DNA from: Sphaerulina vaccinii
Taxonomy: Eukaryota > Ascomycota > Dothideomycetes > Mycosphaerellales > Mycosphaerellaceae
Length of the DNA: 64,000 bases
Reading direction: 5' to 3'
Assembly (NCBI GenBank): GCA_022570795.1
Contig: JAKUDP010000012.1
Location: forward strand, 992,001 to 1,056,000
Below, piece by piece: positions 53,116 to 63,875 of this stretch. The number at the start of each line of letters is the position of its first letter. Position 1 is the stretch's first letter. Both the position numbers and the translations under genes were made by a program. The notes below the pieces were generated by a model that was given only the letters and a program-made list of their open reading frames with translations, did not search any database and had not been told where the DNA came from.

Positions 53116-54251
53116 CTTGAGTACTGAGAGACCTGCTCGTCAGTAAAGTTTGGTCTTGAGTTCACAAGTATACCTTGAGACAACAGAGAACCTGCTCTGC
53201 GATATGCCAAAGTAGACTGCGGATGTGAACTGTAACGGAGGGGTACCGAGAGAGCGATGGATGTATCGTCTCGACGACTTATATGCCAGCATGAGTGGAT
53301 TTCTCACACAAAGAGATCTTGTCGTCAAAGGACCTTGTCTTTTATCCTTCCATCTTGAACAATAGAGTGCTTTGTCGCTTTGTCGCTTTGTTGTACATTG
53401 TTCTGTTATTACACTCGTGTGACAAACGTCCTCGTGTTCCTGTTCTGCATACCGGTGGATCATGGTAGGAATGTTATTGTCGTCTTCTCAGCCCGTTGAA
53501 AGCAGCTCGTTCTGTTCACGATTGAAGTTGTTGAAGTGCTGTGTGTTTGAGTAGAAGGAATAGCCAGGAGGCGCGAAAGGTGGAAGGCTTGGTGCTTGTA
53601 GATCTCGCTTTTTATGTTGTGACTGCCGTAAGTGGTGCTGGAAGGAGCGTCTGAAACAGGAGTAGGGCTGCGTGGAGGTGCCATCTGACGTTCGTCAATT
53701 CCAGGTAGGACACACCCGGGCGAGGAGTTGATGTTGATCATGTCCGTGCATACATGGTCGTTGCTGAGATCCAAGATCGTAGTCTGAATCGAAGTGAACA
53801 AAGTCGACAGGATGGGCCTTGGCATACAGAATTACTTCTTAGAAGTCTGCCTTTTCTTAGTCGAGTTGCCCTTTGACCCAGTCACTTGTTGCATTAACAT
53901 CTAGATTCGTCCGGCAAGCTGAGAATGAGTGCATTCCGAGGTGCGGCCACTAGGTCATCGAATTCAAGTGTGTAATCGCTATCAGGTTGAAAGGGAGGGT
54001 ACAAGGCGGTCTTGATCGTCTTTGGATTTTGCATGCCGATGACTTCGAAACTACTAGTAGTAAAGATCAGCTAATGGAACTACTAATGCAATAGTGATTT
54101 AACTTAACTTCATCTAGACGTCTGTTGTATCTAGTATTGTTCCTCTGCACAATATTTGTTTGTACAAGTACTATACAACTCCTTCCATCCTCCTATATGT
54201 ACACCCATTCTGTCGCGTCGCAATGCTTTATGCCCTTTGACACCAGAGTGC
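53116..54251. other. 1.1-kb spacer
   Basis: Between the zincin-like gene start and the NIS1-like gene end. One minus frame of 121 codons (listed separately) is possible. Copies of gctttgtc repeat near 53370-53391. AT-rich around 54050-54130. Confidence 0.4.
53460..53825 (-). CDS. doubtful hypothetical ORF
   Basis: 121 codons from an ATG. Composition is Ser/Thr-rich with a Pro-rich middle (RQMAPPRSPTPVSDAPSS) and no domain or signal peptide. Could be chance. Confidence 0.22.
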   Translation of the reverse strand: MPRPILSTLFTSIQTTILDLSNDHVCTDMININSSPGCVLPGIDERQMAPPRSPTPVSDAPSSTTYGSHNIKSEIYKHQAFHLSRLLAIPSTQTHSTSTTSIVNRTSCFQRAEKTTITFLP

Positions 54252-54762
54252 CTATGAAGACAAGTCCGGAATCCTCGCCGATGTGACATAAGGATACTGA
54301 TTTCCCTCCCCAATCGTGATGTTCGCATAATAAACCTCAGTCGTAGGGCCCGTTGACGCTCCCGTCAAGCTGAAGTGTGCAGCTTGCAAAGTCGCAGGTC
54401 CAGTAGGGAAGGTCGCTGGGATGTGGATATAATGTGTAATGTTTCCATCGACGTTGGAGAGATCTAGCGAGTTAGCACATCTTATTACTTAGTCCTCGTT
54501 TCGTTCAGAGCTCGTTTTTACCAGGTCCCAAGAACTTGCTACTCAGTAACGTGCCCAATGATCCGAGATAAGTTGTGTTCTTGGCAGTGAGACCGAAAGA
54601 TATGGCGACATCTTGGATGGATTGAATGTAACCTTCTGTGAAGATTTCTATCTTCACGTCTGCGTCTGGTGCGACGTTCTGAGGAGCGTAGAAGCCCACG
54701 ATGCGAGCTTGGGTTGATGCGAGCAATATTGCTGCCGTGGCGAGGAGAGCTGTGGAACGCAT
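54252..54762 (-). CDS. NIS1-family secreted effector
   Basis: Model: exons 54762-54522 and 54463-54252 (intron of 58 bp), giving 150 residues. A signal peptide (about 1-19, ending STQA) precedes RIVGFYAPQNVAPDADVKIE, the opening beta-strand pattern of the Nis1 family. GYIQSIQDVAISFGL and YLGSLGTLLSSKFLGP are the most diagnostic blocks; the second exon supplies HYIHIPATFPTGPATLQAAHFSLTGAS in family register. There are no cysteines in the mature part. NIS1 proteins are core effectors of plant-infecting fungi that dampen pattern-triggered immunity by binding receptor-associated kinases, and some induce necrosis; activity here is inferred. It lies near two other secreted-protein genes. Confidence 0.85.
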
Positions 54763-55472
54763 GGCGTCTGTGGGTTGTGAGTTGGGTCGATTAAAGCTGC
54801 TTATGGAAACTTCGAGGTGTTGTTGACTTTTCTTGAGATGTAGGCAGGGAGGCGCGATGTTTCTTATATGCTTGATCCTGGTAGTTCCATAGACAACCTG
54901 GTTGAGATGTAGCCCTGTCAGATGTATAAGTCTATTGCTGGGTCCTTGCTATACGGTGAACGGGGATACGAGGCGAACTCTGATTTAAGACGTGATGTCC
55001 GGTGGCGCTAGTCTGATGATGATGTCTCGATTGATTGGCGGCATCAATGTCTGTTTAATCAGATCAGTAAACCACGCATCTGTCTTACGAAATGCTGTCA
55101 GTTGTATCAGCAAGTCGCGGTAGTAGTGAAGAATACGCAGTGTCGCACAAGATGTCATGCTGCCGTAGCGTCGCGGAGTGTCGACCTCGTATCGTGACGT
55201 CGATATGGCAATAAGTCCCGCTACAGATCGTATGCTTGTATAGCAACTTGCGCCATAAGCCGTCTTCCGTCGTGCTTGCTTCGACGTGCTCGAGGTTCAG
55301 TGTTCGGTGGTGCTGGGAGATCAGTAATGGTTAGCGAGCCTGCGATGATGCCTTGTATCCTCGGTGTGGTGAAGTCATAGAACCATGATCAGGACTATCG
55401 CACAGCCATATTCCAGAAAGATGCTGGTGCTGTATTCTGCTTTCTTCTACACAGTTCTGTACATCGTTTGCC
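54763..55472. other. 0.7-kb spacer
   Basis: Promoter of the NIS1-like gene and 3' flank of RAD18. No coding or repeat signal was seen. Confidence 0.4.
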
Positions 55473-57083
55473 TCATTTGGCATCCAGTTCCACATCAGTG
55501 ACTGGCTGCTCCGGCATAGCGAACATAGGCATGCGTTTCGGTTGACTTGAGAGCACATGTGTTGATAGCCCAAGTTCCGTATCTAAAGTCATTGGTTCTG
55601 CGGTCTTCGTTGGCATGGATTCATGTCTGGTAGGATCTGCTTCTTTCGAAACCGGCTCAATTGGATTGTTGAACATGGTAGGTGGCTCAGGCTGTTCAGA
55701 AGTTTGATGTTCATCTGGTAGCGCTGGTATATCGACTTCTGGATTCTGGAAGCCTTCATTCAGCACTGGCGTAGGAGTGCGTCCTTCGTTCATGGCCTGC
55801 ACTTTCTCTTGGAGATTCGAGAGTGCCTTTGGGTCGTTCTCATATGGCCGACGATCGACTATGTCCATGTCAATCGGAGCTGATGGTGATCCATTTGTGT
55901 CCTGCTCATCTGCTATTAGCGGAGGAGAGGACTTCTCGAAGAAAGGACTCTTGCCATCTCCATTCGTCGTCACTTCCTCCCCAGCATCACCATGCTCCTT
56001 GGTGGACTTCTCCGATTGTGACGCAGATGGCGGGATATTCTTTTTCCGCTTCGCATCTGCTATAAGTCTGCTGAAGTCGGCCTGGTGCCGCCTTGAGTAG
56101 GCGTTGCCATCGAAGTCCTTCCGCATGACTGTATGTGTCAGGCCATTTCCTTGTGGTGCTTTGCCTCCCTGAGTCTTCTCCCAGACATCAAGATCACGTA
56201 GCAGCTCTCGTCTAGATCTGGGCTTGTTCGAATCACAATTCGCATTCCAGATGTTGACCCACTCCTTATGACGACTGATCATGAGTGGTCTTATTCCAGT
56301 CCCTATCAATCCCTGCTCTTTGAGCTTTTTCGACAGCGCATTGTCCTTTAACATGCCGTAGTTCAGCTCATTTATGCGATCTTGCGGTCTCGCGCCTTGA
56401 TCTGCGGGCGGTCTTGACGATACGAAGCCATTCAATGCTGTCCTCGAACTCGCTCTACTGGCTTCCTTCTGCTCATCCTCGCACCTATCCAAATGGTTGA
56501 AGACCTCGACCTCCTTCATGCGCTTTCCACAGCCCATAGGACATTCCACCAGTCCATCTTTGGGTGGCGATTCCGGGCTGAGATCTTCTTCTCCGTCATC
56601 GTCGCTGTCGCCGATCTCGATCGGTTCCTGCTCCTGCTGCGAAGTCTGAGAAGCTGCTATACGCCGGCTCTTAGCCCGTGTTGGGCGCCCGCCAACCTCT
56701 GTATCTTGCTCGTCGTCTGGTACAACAGCTCGTTTCCTCTTCCCACGTTTCGTAGGCGCTTCTGCCTCTTCTTGCGACTTCCTCGCCACTTCCAGCACAC
56801 TCGGTCTTGCCTCCAGAAAAGTCGAAACAACTTCCTGTATGGCCCAATTGTTGCGTAACTTGCTCGCCTGGTCTGAAGCGCGGCATGCTGGACATTTGCC
56901 ATCTGCTGATAAGGAGGTTCGAATACATCGTGAGCAGAAAGTGTGGTTGCAGCTCGTGATCATGGGCGTATCGTAGAACTCTTTGCATATCTGGCAGTGG
57001 AGTGCATTCTCGAGGGGCGCGAGGCCTGTTAGTGATGTGGACAGCCAGTCAGTGCTATCGGGCACGTCGTATGCATCATCCAT
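55473..57083 (-). CDS. RAD18: postreplication repair E3 ubiquitin ligase Rad18
   Basis: 536 residues, single exon. With Rad6 it mono-ubiquitinates PCNA at stalled forks. The RING (CQICKEFYDTPM, then CNHTFCSRCI and CPAC) lies at about residues 30-68. A Rad18-type UBZ zinc finger (CPMGCGKRMKEVEVFNHLDRC) is near 180-205. The SAP domain (LNYGMLKDNALSKKLKEQGL, then GIRPLMISRHKEWVNIWNANCD) covers about 245-290, followed by the Rad6-binding region and a long acidic, disordered C-terminus. The frame is open to 57167, but the Met at 57083 begins the conserved MDDAYDVPDSTDWL and is taken as the start. It is nuclear; two basic clusters (KRGKRKR, RAKSRR) could act as localisation signals. Confidence 0.95.
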   Translation of the reverse strand: MDDAYDVPDSTDWLSTSLTGLAPLENALHCQICKEFYDTPMITSCNHTFCSRCIRTSLSADGKCPACRASDQASKLRNNWAIQEVVSTFLEARPSVLEVARKSQEEAEAPTKRGKRKRAVVPDDEQDTEVGGRPTRAKSRRIAASQTSQQEQEPIEIGDSDDDGEEDLSPESPPKDGLVECPMGCGKRMKEVEVFNHLDRCEDEQKEASRASSRTALNGFVSSRPPADQGARPQDRINELNYGMLKDNALSKKLKEQGLIGTGIRPLMISRHKEWVNIWNANCDSNKPRSRRELLRDLDVWEKTQGGKAPQGNGLTHTVMRKDFDGNAYSRRHQADFSRLIADAKRKKNIPPSASQSEKSTKEHGDAGEEVTTNGDGKSPFFEKSSPPLIADEQDTNGSPSAPIDMDIVDRRPYENDPKALSNLQEKVQAMNEGRTPTPVLNEGFQNPEVDIPALPDEHQTSEQPEPPTMFNNPIEPVSKEADPTRHESMPTKTAEPMTLDTELGLSTHVLSSQPKRMPMFAMPEQPVTDVELDAK

Positions 57084-57486
57084 CGCGTGAGAAGAGGTTG
57101 TAATGTCGAGGATGAACCCTTTCTCTCCAGCAGAAGCATGTTGCACGCGAAAGACACGCGTGAGCATCGAGATGTGATGACGAAGAAAGGGAAGTCACTT
57201 CAGCCTGAGTTGAGACATCACTCTTTCTTCTCTCGAACCACAACAACAACAACACTATCCAACTTCGCATTTCTTCACATGGTTTGAGCAGTCAATCTGT
57301 AGACAGATATCACATCAACCATGGTCCAGTCCACACAAGTACGCCGCTTGGCCGATGGCGGTTCGCGTCTCCACCCTCACGCTCCTTCGAGGCAGCAGCA
57401 TTGTTTTTCCATATCAAAACGCATCTTCTCCCATCCACCCACTATGCTCAGCAGGTAACTCTTACAGATAATTAACGGTTTCATAT

Positions 57487-58610
57487 ATGCAGGTCGAGAT
57501 GATCGGATCATTCTGGGACAAAGTGTGGGATCGCGCGACGTTCTTTTACTGGATGATAAGATACAACATCTTGCCATATGCTTCTGGATACATCTGGCAC
57601 AGCATCAAGAACCCACGCCAAACCTTCGCGGACGTTACGACTCTCGTTGAAAACGTGTGGCACTGGTACTACAATGTAGCCAAAAAGTCCATCAGTCGAA
57701 AATATTGGAGGACCTACCACTCGGGAAAGAACGCTCGTCGAGCCCATCTGCGACGCCGACGACGAGCTCTGACACCAACAGGACGGCGGACACCAGCGCA
57801 GCCTGATTGCCACTTCCTGAGCAGACTGCCTGCAGAGGTTCGCAATCTCGTGTGTGAGCACTACTTCACACACAACAAGCTGCTCATCGTCCCGATTAAA
57901 CGTGACTGGCACACCAGGTTAATCACATTTTCGATACTCGACGCCGACAAAGAAGACTTGAGATCTCTGACCAGAGTTGGCGGCCAGGTAAAGGGAGGTC
58001 TCCTAGACTTGTCCTTGACATGCAAGCAGATGTGAGCACCACTCCTTTGACAGACACGCCACGACGCTCGACTAACACATGTGCCAGCTACGCTGAAACG
58101 ATCGACCTCTTGTATGCTCGAAATACCTTCTGCTTCACACGTGCGGAACAAATTATCCCACTCCAGCAACAGTTCCTACCACAACGCTGGGACGCGATCA
58201 CGTCTGTGCTCTTTGATCCCCAACCTGATTGGGTCGTCAGACATCAGCTTCTGGCAGACCATGAGCTAATACCAGACTTTTGGATCCTGAAAGGTCGTCG
58301 TGGAGCATTCCAGCAGTTGATTCCAAAATTTCGTTCAGACACCTGGCTATACTTCTGGGGAGCAATAAATATCATGCCTGGTCTCGAGCGCGTGGTGGTC
58401 ATGAAAACAAACTTCGGCTTGAGCATAGACATACTGCCTGCTCTGTTGCAAGTGAAGAAGTCACTCAGGGTCTTCGATGTGTATCCGACCAAAGGTCAAT
58501 TCGATCCACCGTATCGAGCAACAGAGGTAGATTTGAGGAGCGTGCAGTTCAAGGTGATTGACTCTGATGGCCGAAGATACCTGGGGCGCGAGACCCTGCG
58601 GTCGCTGTAG
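57487..58610 (+). CDS. DUF7730/F-box-like fungal protein
   Basis: Model: exons 57487-58031 and 58088-58610 (intron of 56 bp), giving 355 residues. The N-terminal ~90 residues are Trp/Tyr-rich, then a basic run (RRAHLRRRRRAL) leads to FLSRLPAEVRNLVCEHYF, the F-box-like opening of this large fungal family. Splicing restores LTCKQIYAETIDLLYARNTFCF, its second hallmark, and LPQRWDAITSV follows. Such proteins are numerous in Dothideomycetes; a role in ubiquitin ligase adaptors is suspected but unproven. An alternative start at 57321 (MVQSTQ, then a 154-bp intron 57339-57492 into VEMIGSF) has good splice signals and the same phase, so the true N-terminus may be there. Confidence 0.75.
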
Positions 58611-59402
58611 CTACACGCGGGACACCGAGGCCTTGTTGGTGAACACCACTAACTCAAGCAAAGCAAGACTACAGGAACATTTCAAGTGGTCTGCAATCTC
58701 AGGTACTGTGGCAGACAGCTGGAAGCTACACTGGCAGATGAACTTCCTGGATCGATATGGACTATGTTCTCCATGTCTATGCCACCTGATCAATTATATC
58801 TCTTTTCAGCTGAAGCATAGTCTCGAAGACTTGTCTCCTGTTATCGCCATACCACAGCATCGCCAAGCCCGCGGAGTCCAGTCCGCCACTCCACTCATCC
58901 TGTCTCGGTGCATCTTCAAACTTCTTTCTCTTCCTTCTTCTTCACCACACATTCAGCCTGCGACATAGCGACATCAGAAGGCAATGCAATGGCAGTCGCC
59001 TGTCAAGTGACGATACACGGCAACGCTTCTTCATCGGGCAGTCTCGCTTCTGCCAGCTGAACTCTGTCGGCGATGAAGTTACATTGAGAGCTCCCCGCCA
59101 TCCTCATGGCAGCTCAACAACGTGCCATCGCATGGCGGCATGGTATAATACATCAACACTGACTGGCCGATCTTGCCCGGCCAAGCAATGCCCAGATTCA
59201 CAGCTTTCTAGATGCGAAAGCGTGCTCAGGCACAAGATTGTGGTTGGCCTGCTTGCCAGGGCAATCCTTCGCGAATCGAAAGGTATCTTCTTGGCGATGA
59301 TACCAATGGCAGTGATCAACAATATGTTAATAGCTATATACCACAGCCGAGTTGCACTGGTACAGGCGGTACGAGCAAGAGATTCCACCCACTTCCCTCA
59401 CC
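58611..59402. other. 0.8-kb spacer
   Basis: Between the DUF7730-like gene and the PhoD gene. Open frames (for example 58558-58968) have no protein-like features. Confidence 0.4.
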
Positions 59403-61705
59403 ATGCTGTTAACAGGCGTTCTTCTTGCGTGTATCACAGCAGCTTCGGCTGACTGGACAGGCAACATCAATTATGGCAGTCCTTCGCATAACCACAACTC
59501 AGGCATTTCGCTCCCGAAAGTCAAGAGACGGCACGAAGCTGCTCAGAAGCAGTACATGGACGCCAGCAAGCTCAATTTCACACATGGCGTGGCTTCTGGA
59601 GACCCATACGAATCTTCCACCATCGTATGGACAAGAATTAGCCCAACGCAAGATAACGATGCGAGCAATGTTACCGTTTCTGGGACTGTACCGCTGTACA
59701 ACCACGATACAAAGCAGTATGTCGAGGCTAGCACGATTCCTATCTGTGTCGAATGGGCAGTATCTTGCAATCACGACCTGAGCGACCCTACAAGCCAAGG
59801 CAAAGCATACACGTCCTCAGACGTTGACTATACAGTCAAGGTCGAAGCTGGAGGGCTTGAGCCTTTCACGACCTATTACTACCAATTCACCGTTTGTGGC
59901 AGCGAGGTCAAGAGCCCAGTCGGCCGCACAAAGACTGCGGTAAGTGTTGACAAGCCAAAGGCCAAAGGCGTGTCTTCACCCAGAAGTCCACAGTATCTGA
60001 GGCTGCACATGCGGCAATCTCAGATTCAAGTTTCGGCAGATGGGGCACGGTTTAGCAGAAACACTCGCTTACATTCATTGTAGCCAGGACCAGAACAAGA
60101 TGTAGGAGACGTCGGAGTGGCAGTCTTCTCATGCTCCAACTTTCCAGTCGGCTTCTTCAACGCCTATGGAAATTCTGCTCGCAAAGATAATGTGGACTAT
60201 GTCATCCACCTTGGCGACTACATCTACGTATGTATTCACCACAAGAGGTTCATAGTCATCACTACTCACATTTGTATAGGAATCCGGTGCTGCTTCCCAA
60301 GCACGTCCAGTGTACCCGGATCGAGAAATTTTCACGCTCTATGACTATCGAGCTCGCTTGGCAACCTATCGCACAGACCAAGACTTGCTGCTTTCGCACT
60401 CCAAATATGCCTGGATCAGCACATGGGACGACCATGAGATCAGCAACAATGGCTACCGAGATGGATCTTCTGGCCTCAACAATACGGAGGACAGTTTCGA
60501 GGAGAATGGCGGAGTGAGCGTTGACCAGCGCAAGATGAACGCCGTTCGAGCATACTTCGAATGGACGCCAATTCGCGAAGGTGAGTCAATTCCGATCAGA
60601 CACACCTAACGATCTGTCCTAACTGATACCTCGCAGTCGACATGGACAATAACTTGAGAATCTGGCGAAACTTCAGCATTGGCAACGTATTCGACGTGGT
60701 CATACTCGATACCAGGAACTACGATCGAAGTATCACGGACCTTGGCTGGAACGAGGACTACCTTCCCAAGATCATGAACGATGCTGGAAGATCACTTATG
60801 GGAAGCTCACAAGAGAACTGGTTTTACAACTCACTCAAACATTCGGCCTCTCGTGGTGCATCCTGGCGTCTCGTTGGATCTCAGGTCGTATTCAGTACTG
60901 TAAACATGAGCTCGAGGGGACAAGATATCTATAACACGTAAGCTGCGCCCTCCATGCCCACAACCACTGATCATTCTAACCTTCCTGAACAGCGACGCAT
61001 GGGACGGCTACATGAGCAACAAGAACCGCACTCTCAAAACGCTCTACGACAACAACATCGGCAACAACATCATAATGGCAGGCGACACACACGCCAACTG
61101 GGTCGCAGACTTAACCTGGCGAGATGTCGCAGACTATGACTCCTCTTCCGGCTCAGGCGCAGTCGGCGTAGAATTCGCTGGGACTGCAGTTTCGAGTACT
61201 TCTTCATTTGGAGCTAATACAACGCTGTGGCAAGCGAATAACATTTCTCGAGGTATGTCTATATCAAGACATGTTCACGATATGTTTGTCTGTTATCGCT
61301 AACGAATGCAGGTCTTGTAGCAGATAACCCAGAACTCCAATGGCAAGAAGGTTATTATCGCGGATACTACGAGATGCAAATCTCAAAATCAAGAATTCTT
61401 GCGAGCTACTTTGGAACGCCTTTTTTGCAGACGAGGAATGGATTTGAGGTTAGCTTGGCGAATTTTACGGTTGAGCATGATGCGAATAGGTTGTCGAGGC
61501 CTGTCGCTGGTGGTATGGTGGAAAATGGTGCGCTGAGGAATGGTGGGGTGGTGAAGACGAGTAATTTGACGTTTGGTAAGTGAAGTGCATGTATACTGTG
61601 GTTTGACGATGAGGTATTTGGGTTGGCTGACTCGTGATAACAGATACGAATACTGGAGAGTACTTTGTTCATAACTACACCAAGATCAACCTTGTTGCGT
61701 CTTGA
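59403..61705 (+). CDS. PhoD-type alkaline phosphatase/phosphodiesterase, secreted (7 exons)
   Basis: Model: exons 59403-59939, 60084-60227, 60280-60580, 60637-60937, 60993-61252, 61312-61575 and 61644-61705, giving 622 residues. All six introns have GT-AG ends and keep phase. There is a signal peptide (about 1-17). A PhoD N-terminal Ig-like domain follows (FTHGVASGDPYESSTIVWTRI; TYYYQFTVCG). The metallophosphatase core has FSCSNFP, VIHLGDYIYE (spliced), STWDDHEISNNG, VVILDTRNYDRS and IMAGDTHANWV. These supply the Cys/Asp/His ligands of the Fe/Ca site. Family members release phosphate from phosphodiesters or monoesters outside the cell, often under phosphate starvation; no PHO site was confirmed. 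Several N-glycosylation sites are present. The first intron (144 bp) is long but unrelated to the THR4 elements. Confidence 0.92.
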
Positions 61706-61950
61706 AGATAGGTAGAGGACTTCCGTATAAAGGTGCCAAGCGATATACAGACCCGAAGGATTCACTCAGGCTGCTATGCGGCGCTGCTGTAAGAGTGGGG
61801 CAAGCTGTGCCGCTGACTTCCAACAGGCTTCAGCTTCCACGTCGAAATACGTTCTCAACCTATGATACTAATGGTGTCTAGTCCTCTATCACAGCTGATC
61901 AGAGATATATCCCGCAAGACAGCACCTGCACTACGAGCTAGACCACAGAT

Positions 61951-62814
61951 ATGTTGTCATTAATCATCAACACTATCAAAGTCGAATACAACGCCATCAG
62001 ACTCTGGCCTACCACTAGCGTCAACGAAGAACGAAAAATGAATCCTTCTCCCAATAGCGCCTACGAAGATCGGACGCGAGACAATCCACCTCTCAAGATT
62101 CCATTAGGCGTCCACCGCGCTCACAATCTTCGCATCTCCCAACGAACACTTCTAAAAGGCGATACTATGACTCTACAAGGCTGGCCATCTCGAGGCGGAG
62201 TGATTGTCCTAGAGAATGCTACGCCTCCAGACTTCGATTACCTCCATTTGGACCATCTGGACCCACCTTTGCGACGTGATCCAAACCAAGCTGCAGAAGA
62301 CCTCTTCTGCCAGGGACTACTTCGTCTCGGAGCGACATGGTGGGACAGCAACGCGCGTCGGAAATTCGTCAGAAAGCTGGAATATGCTGACGAGCAAGCT
62401 CTCGATGCAGTAGAAGCTGACGAGTTTCTTGAGCCTACTCGGCGTGAACGTGGCTGGGTGCGGGTAGCTTGGCCTGAAAGTCAACCTGGTGCTTTATGTG
62501 TGCTTGGGTGCAAGAAGATCATTATGGGCCGCAATCGCAGTGAGAAGTCGCGGCCGAGGTTCAATGCCCTTATCTCGCCAGCACGTACGATCGATGAGAG
62601 ATGTAAAGTTCTACAGAGGCTTGGAGGGAAGATGTATGCTAGTTTTGAGGAGTATGATAGTTCGTCCGGTACCAACTTCTTGAAAGCTTGGGAAGAGGGG
62701 CATGATGGGGAGATTCTCGGGAGGTTGGTGAAGGAGGAGTTTGTTGATCCGAAAGTATATGGTGGGCACGAGGATGATGCGCTTAGGAGGTTTGAGAAGT
62801 CTGCTAGGAGTTGA
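61951..62814 (+). CDS. hypothetical fungal protein
   Basis: 287 residues, single exon. No domain was recognised. The middle is rich in charged and aromatic residues with helices (NQAAEDLFCQGLLRLGATWW, RRKFVRKLEYADEQALDAVE) and ends in alternating acidic/basic stretches (DALRRFEKSARS). The LFCQGLLRLGATWWDS segment suggests a compact conserved domain of unknown function. The Met at 62038 (MNPSPNSAYED) is an alternative start, removing a hydrophobic-looking leader that is not a clear signal peptide. Confidence 0.6.
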   Translation: MLSLIINTIKVEYNAIRLWPTTSVNEERKMNPSPNSAYEDRTRDNPPLKIPLGVHRAHNLRISQRTLLKGDTMTLQGWPSRGGVIVLENATPPDFDYLHLDHLDPPLRRDPNQAAEDLFCQGLLRLGATWWDSNARRKFVRKLEYADEQALDAVEADEFLEPTRRERGWVRVAWPESQPGALCVLGCKKIIMGRNRSEKSRPRFNALISPARTIDERCKVLQRLGGKMYASFEEYDSSSGTNFLKAWEEGHDGEILGRLVKEEFVDPKVYGGHEDDALRRFEKSARS

Positions 62815-63086
62815 TGAGCGCAGAATCGTAGGAAGCGCTCCTCGGTGATTACGGAGATGGAAGTGATGAGTACTTCCCCGTCTAGTCCGTCCGGTCCTTC
62901 TCTGCTCTTCGATGGGAACTGTCCCCGTGGACTGGGCGGAGCTTCATGTGCACAGCCTATGATATCACGCAGAGCACGAATGCTCTCAGCTGCCGGTATC
63001 ACGTTATCGGCATACATCTCTGAAAGTGCATTCAAAATCGAATCGCGCTCTGTCTGGAGAATTGATGGCTTGGTAGTTTCTTGTAG
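62815..63086. other. convergent spacer
   Basis: 272 bp between the 3' ends of convergent genes. Nothing was seen. Confidence 0.4.
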
Positions 63087-63323
63087 TCAGAGATGATTTA
63101 TAAAGTATCTCCGTTCTCTCTCATGGATCTCATCCTCTCGACTCATCGCACTCGCTCGCTTAGTCCTTGCTCGGTCGCGGAGAGAGATACATTCTCCTCC
63201 CAGTGATGACCATGAAGGTTTTTTAGCCTCTTCAATGACCCAAGCAACCCCTTGTTCTATCCATGTCCCCAGGCGCTCAGCGCACTGCCATCTCAAGGAG
63301 CTCGATTGCCTGTATCCTGTAAG

Positions 63324-63875
63324 CTAAGGAGAATAAGGTCGAAGCTGGAAGAGACTGACCTTTGCAGAGTTGTTAAGAATGACTTTCACATCACCAAATA
63401 ACCCCTTGAGGAGGATCTCCGAAGCGTTTCGATAGAATTCTTGCAAGGTTTGTGTGACGTGTGGCGAGAGACCGGTAGAGCTTGGACGATATGGCGCTTC
63501 GACCACGTAGATTGTGCCGATGAGTGCGCGTTCCTCGTCAGACTTGTGGCGAAGCCAGTTACGGAGTGTGGCTCGAGTGGTGAAGATGAATGTAGTCTTG
63601 GCATAGTACAACTTGGCGAATTGCTGGCGTGAGGCGCTGTCGACTTGTAGGAGTGTGGAAGGAAGGACAGCATCGTCGATTTGAGCGACTGCAGTCGGTG
63701 CGCCGAAGACGTGTGCGTAGATGTCGTCGTACAGCTCTTGTGGCACTGCTGTCTGAATGCGAATCTTGAGAAGCAAGTCGTCGAAGGCCATCTTGACGGC
63801 GTTGCTGAGAGTGGTAGTAGGCATAGCTCGAGTTGGTGTGGCTGGCGGTATGAGGGTGATCGTGTCCGTAGCCAT
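63324..63875 (-). CDS. hypothetical fungal protein, DUF7730/F-box-like style
   Basis: The first true ATG of this frame is at 63875 (MATDTITLIPPATPT), giving 183 residues to the stop at 63324 if unspliced. The core contains PQELYDDIYAHVFG, then LLQVDSASRQQFAKLYYAKTTFIF, a pattern seen in F-box-like fungal proteins with a conserved YYxxxxFxF block. Near the end, LKGLFGDVKVILNNSAK is followed by a GTCAGT donor at 63359. The frame at 63087-63296 (RWQCAERLGTWIEQGVAWVI) may be a last exon, but no acceptor gives both good length and phase. The 3' structure is therefore uncertain. Confidence 0.55.
   Translation of the reverse strand: MATDTITLIPPATPTRAMPTTTLSNAVKMAFDDLLLKIRIQTAVPQELYDDIYAHVFGAPTAVAQIDDAVLPSTLLQVDSASRQQFAKLYYAKTTFIFTTRATLRNWLRHKSDEERALIGTIYVVEAPYRPSSTGLSPHVTQTLQEFYRNASEILLKGLFGDVKVILNNSAKVSLFQLRPYSP

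Noticed and set aside
57017..57167. Longer RAD18 start at 57167
   Set aside because: The 28 extra residues are not Rad18-like, and the family begins at the MDDAYDVPDSTDWL Met.
59940..60083. 144-bp first intron of the PhoD gene as a further introner-like copy
   Set aside because: Same length as the THR4 element but no shared sequence blocks.
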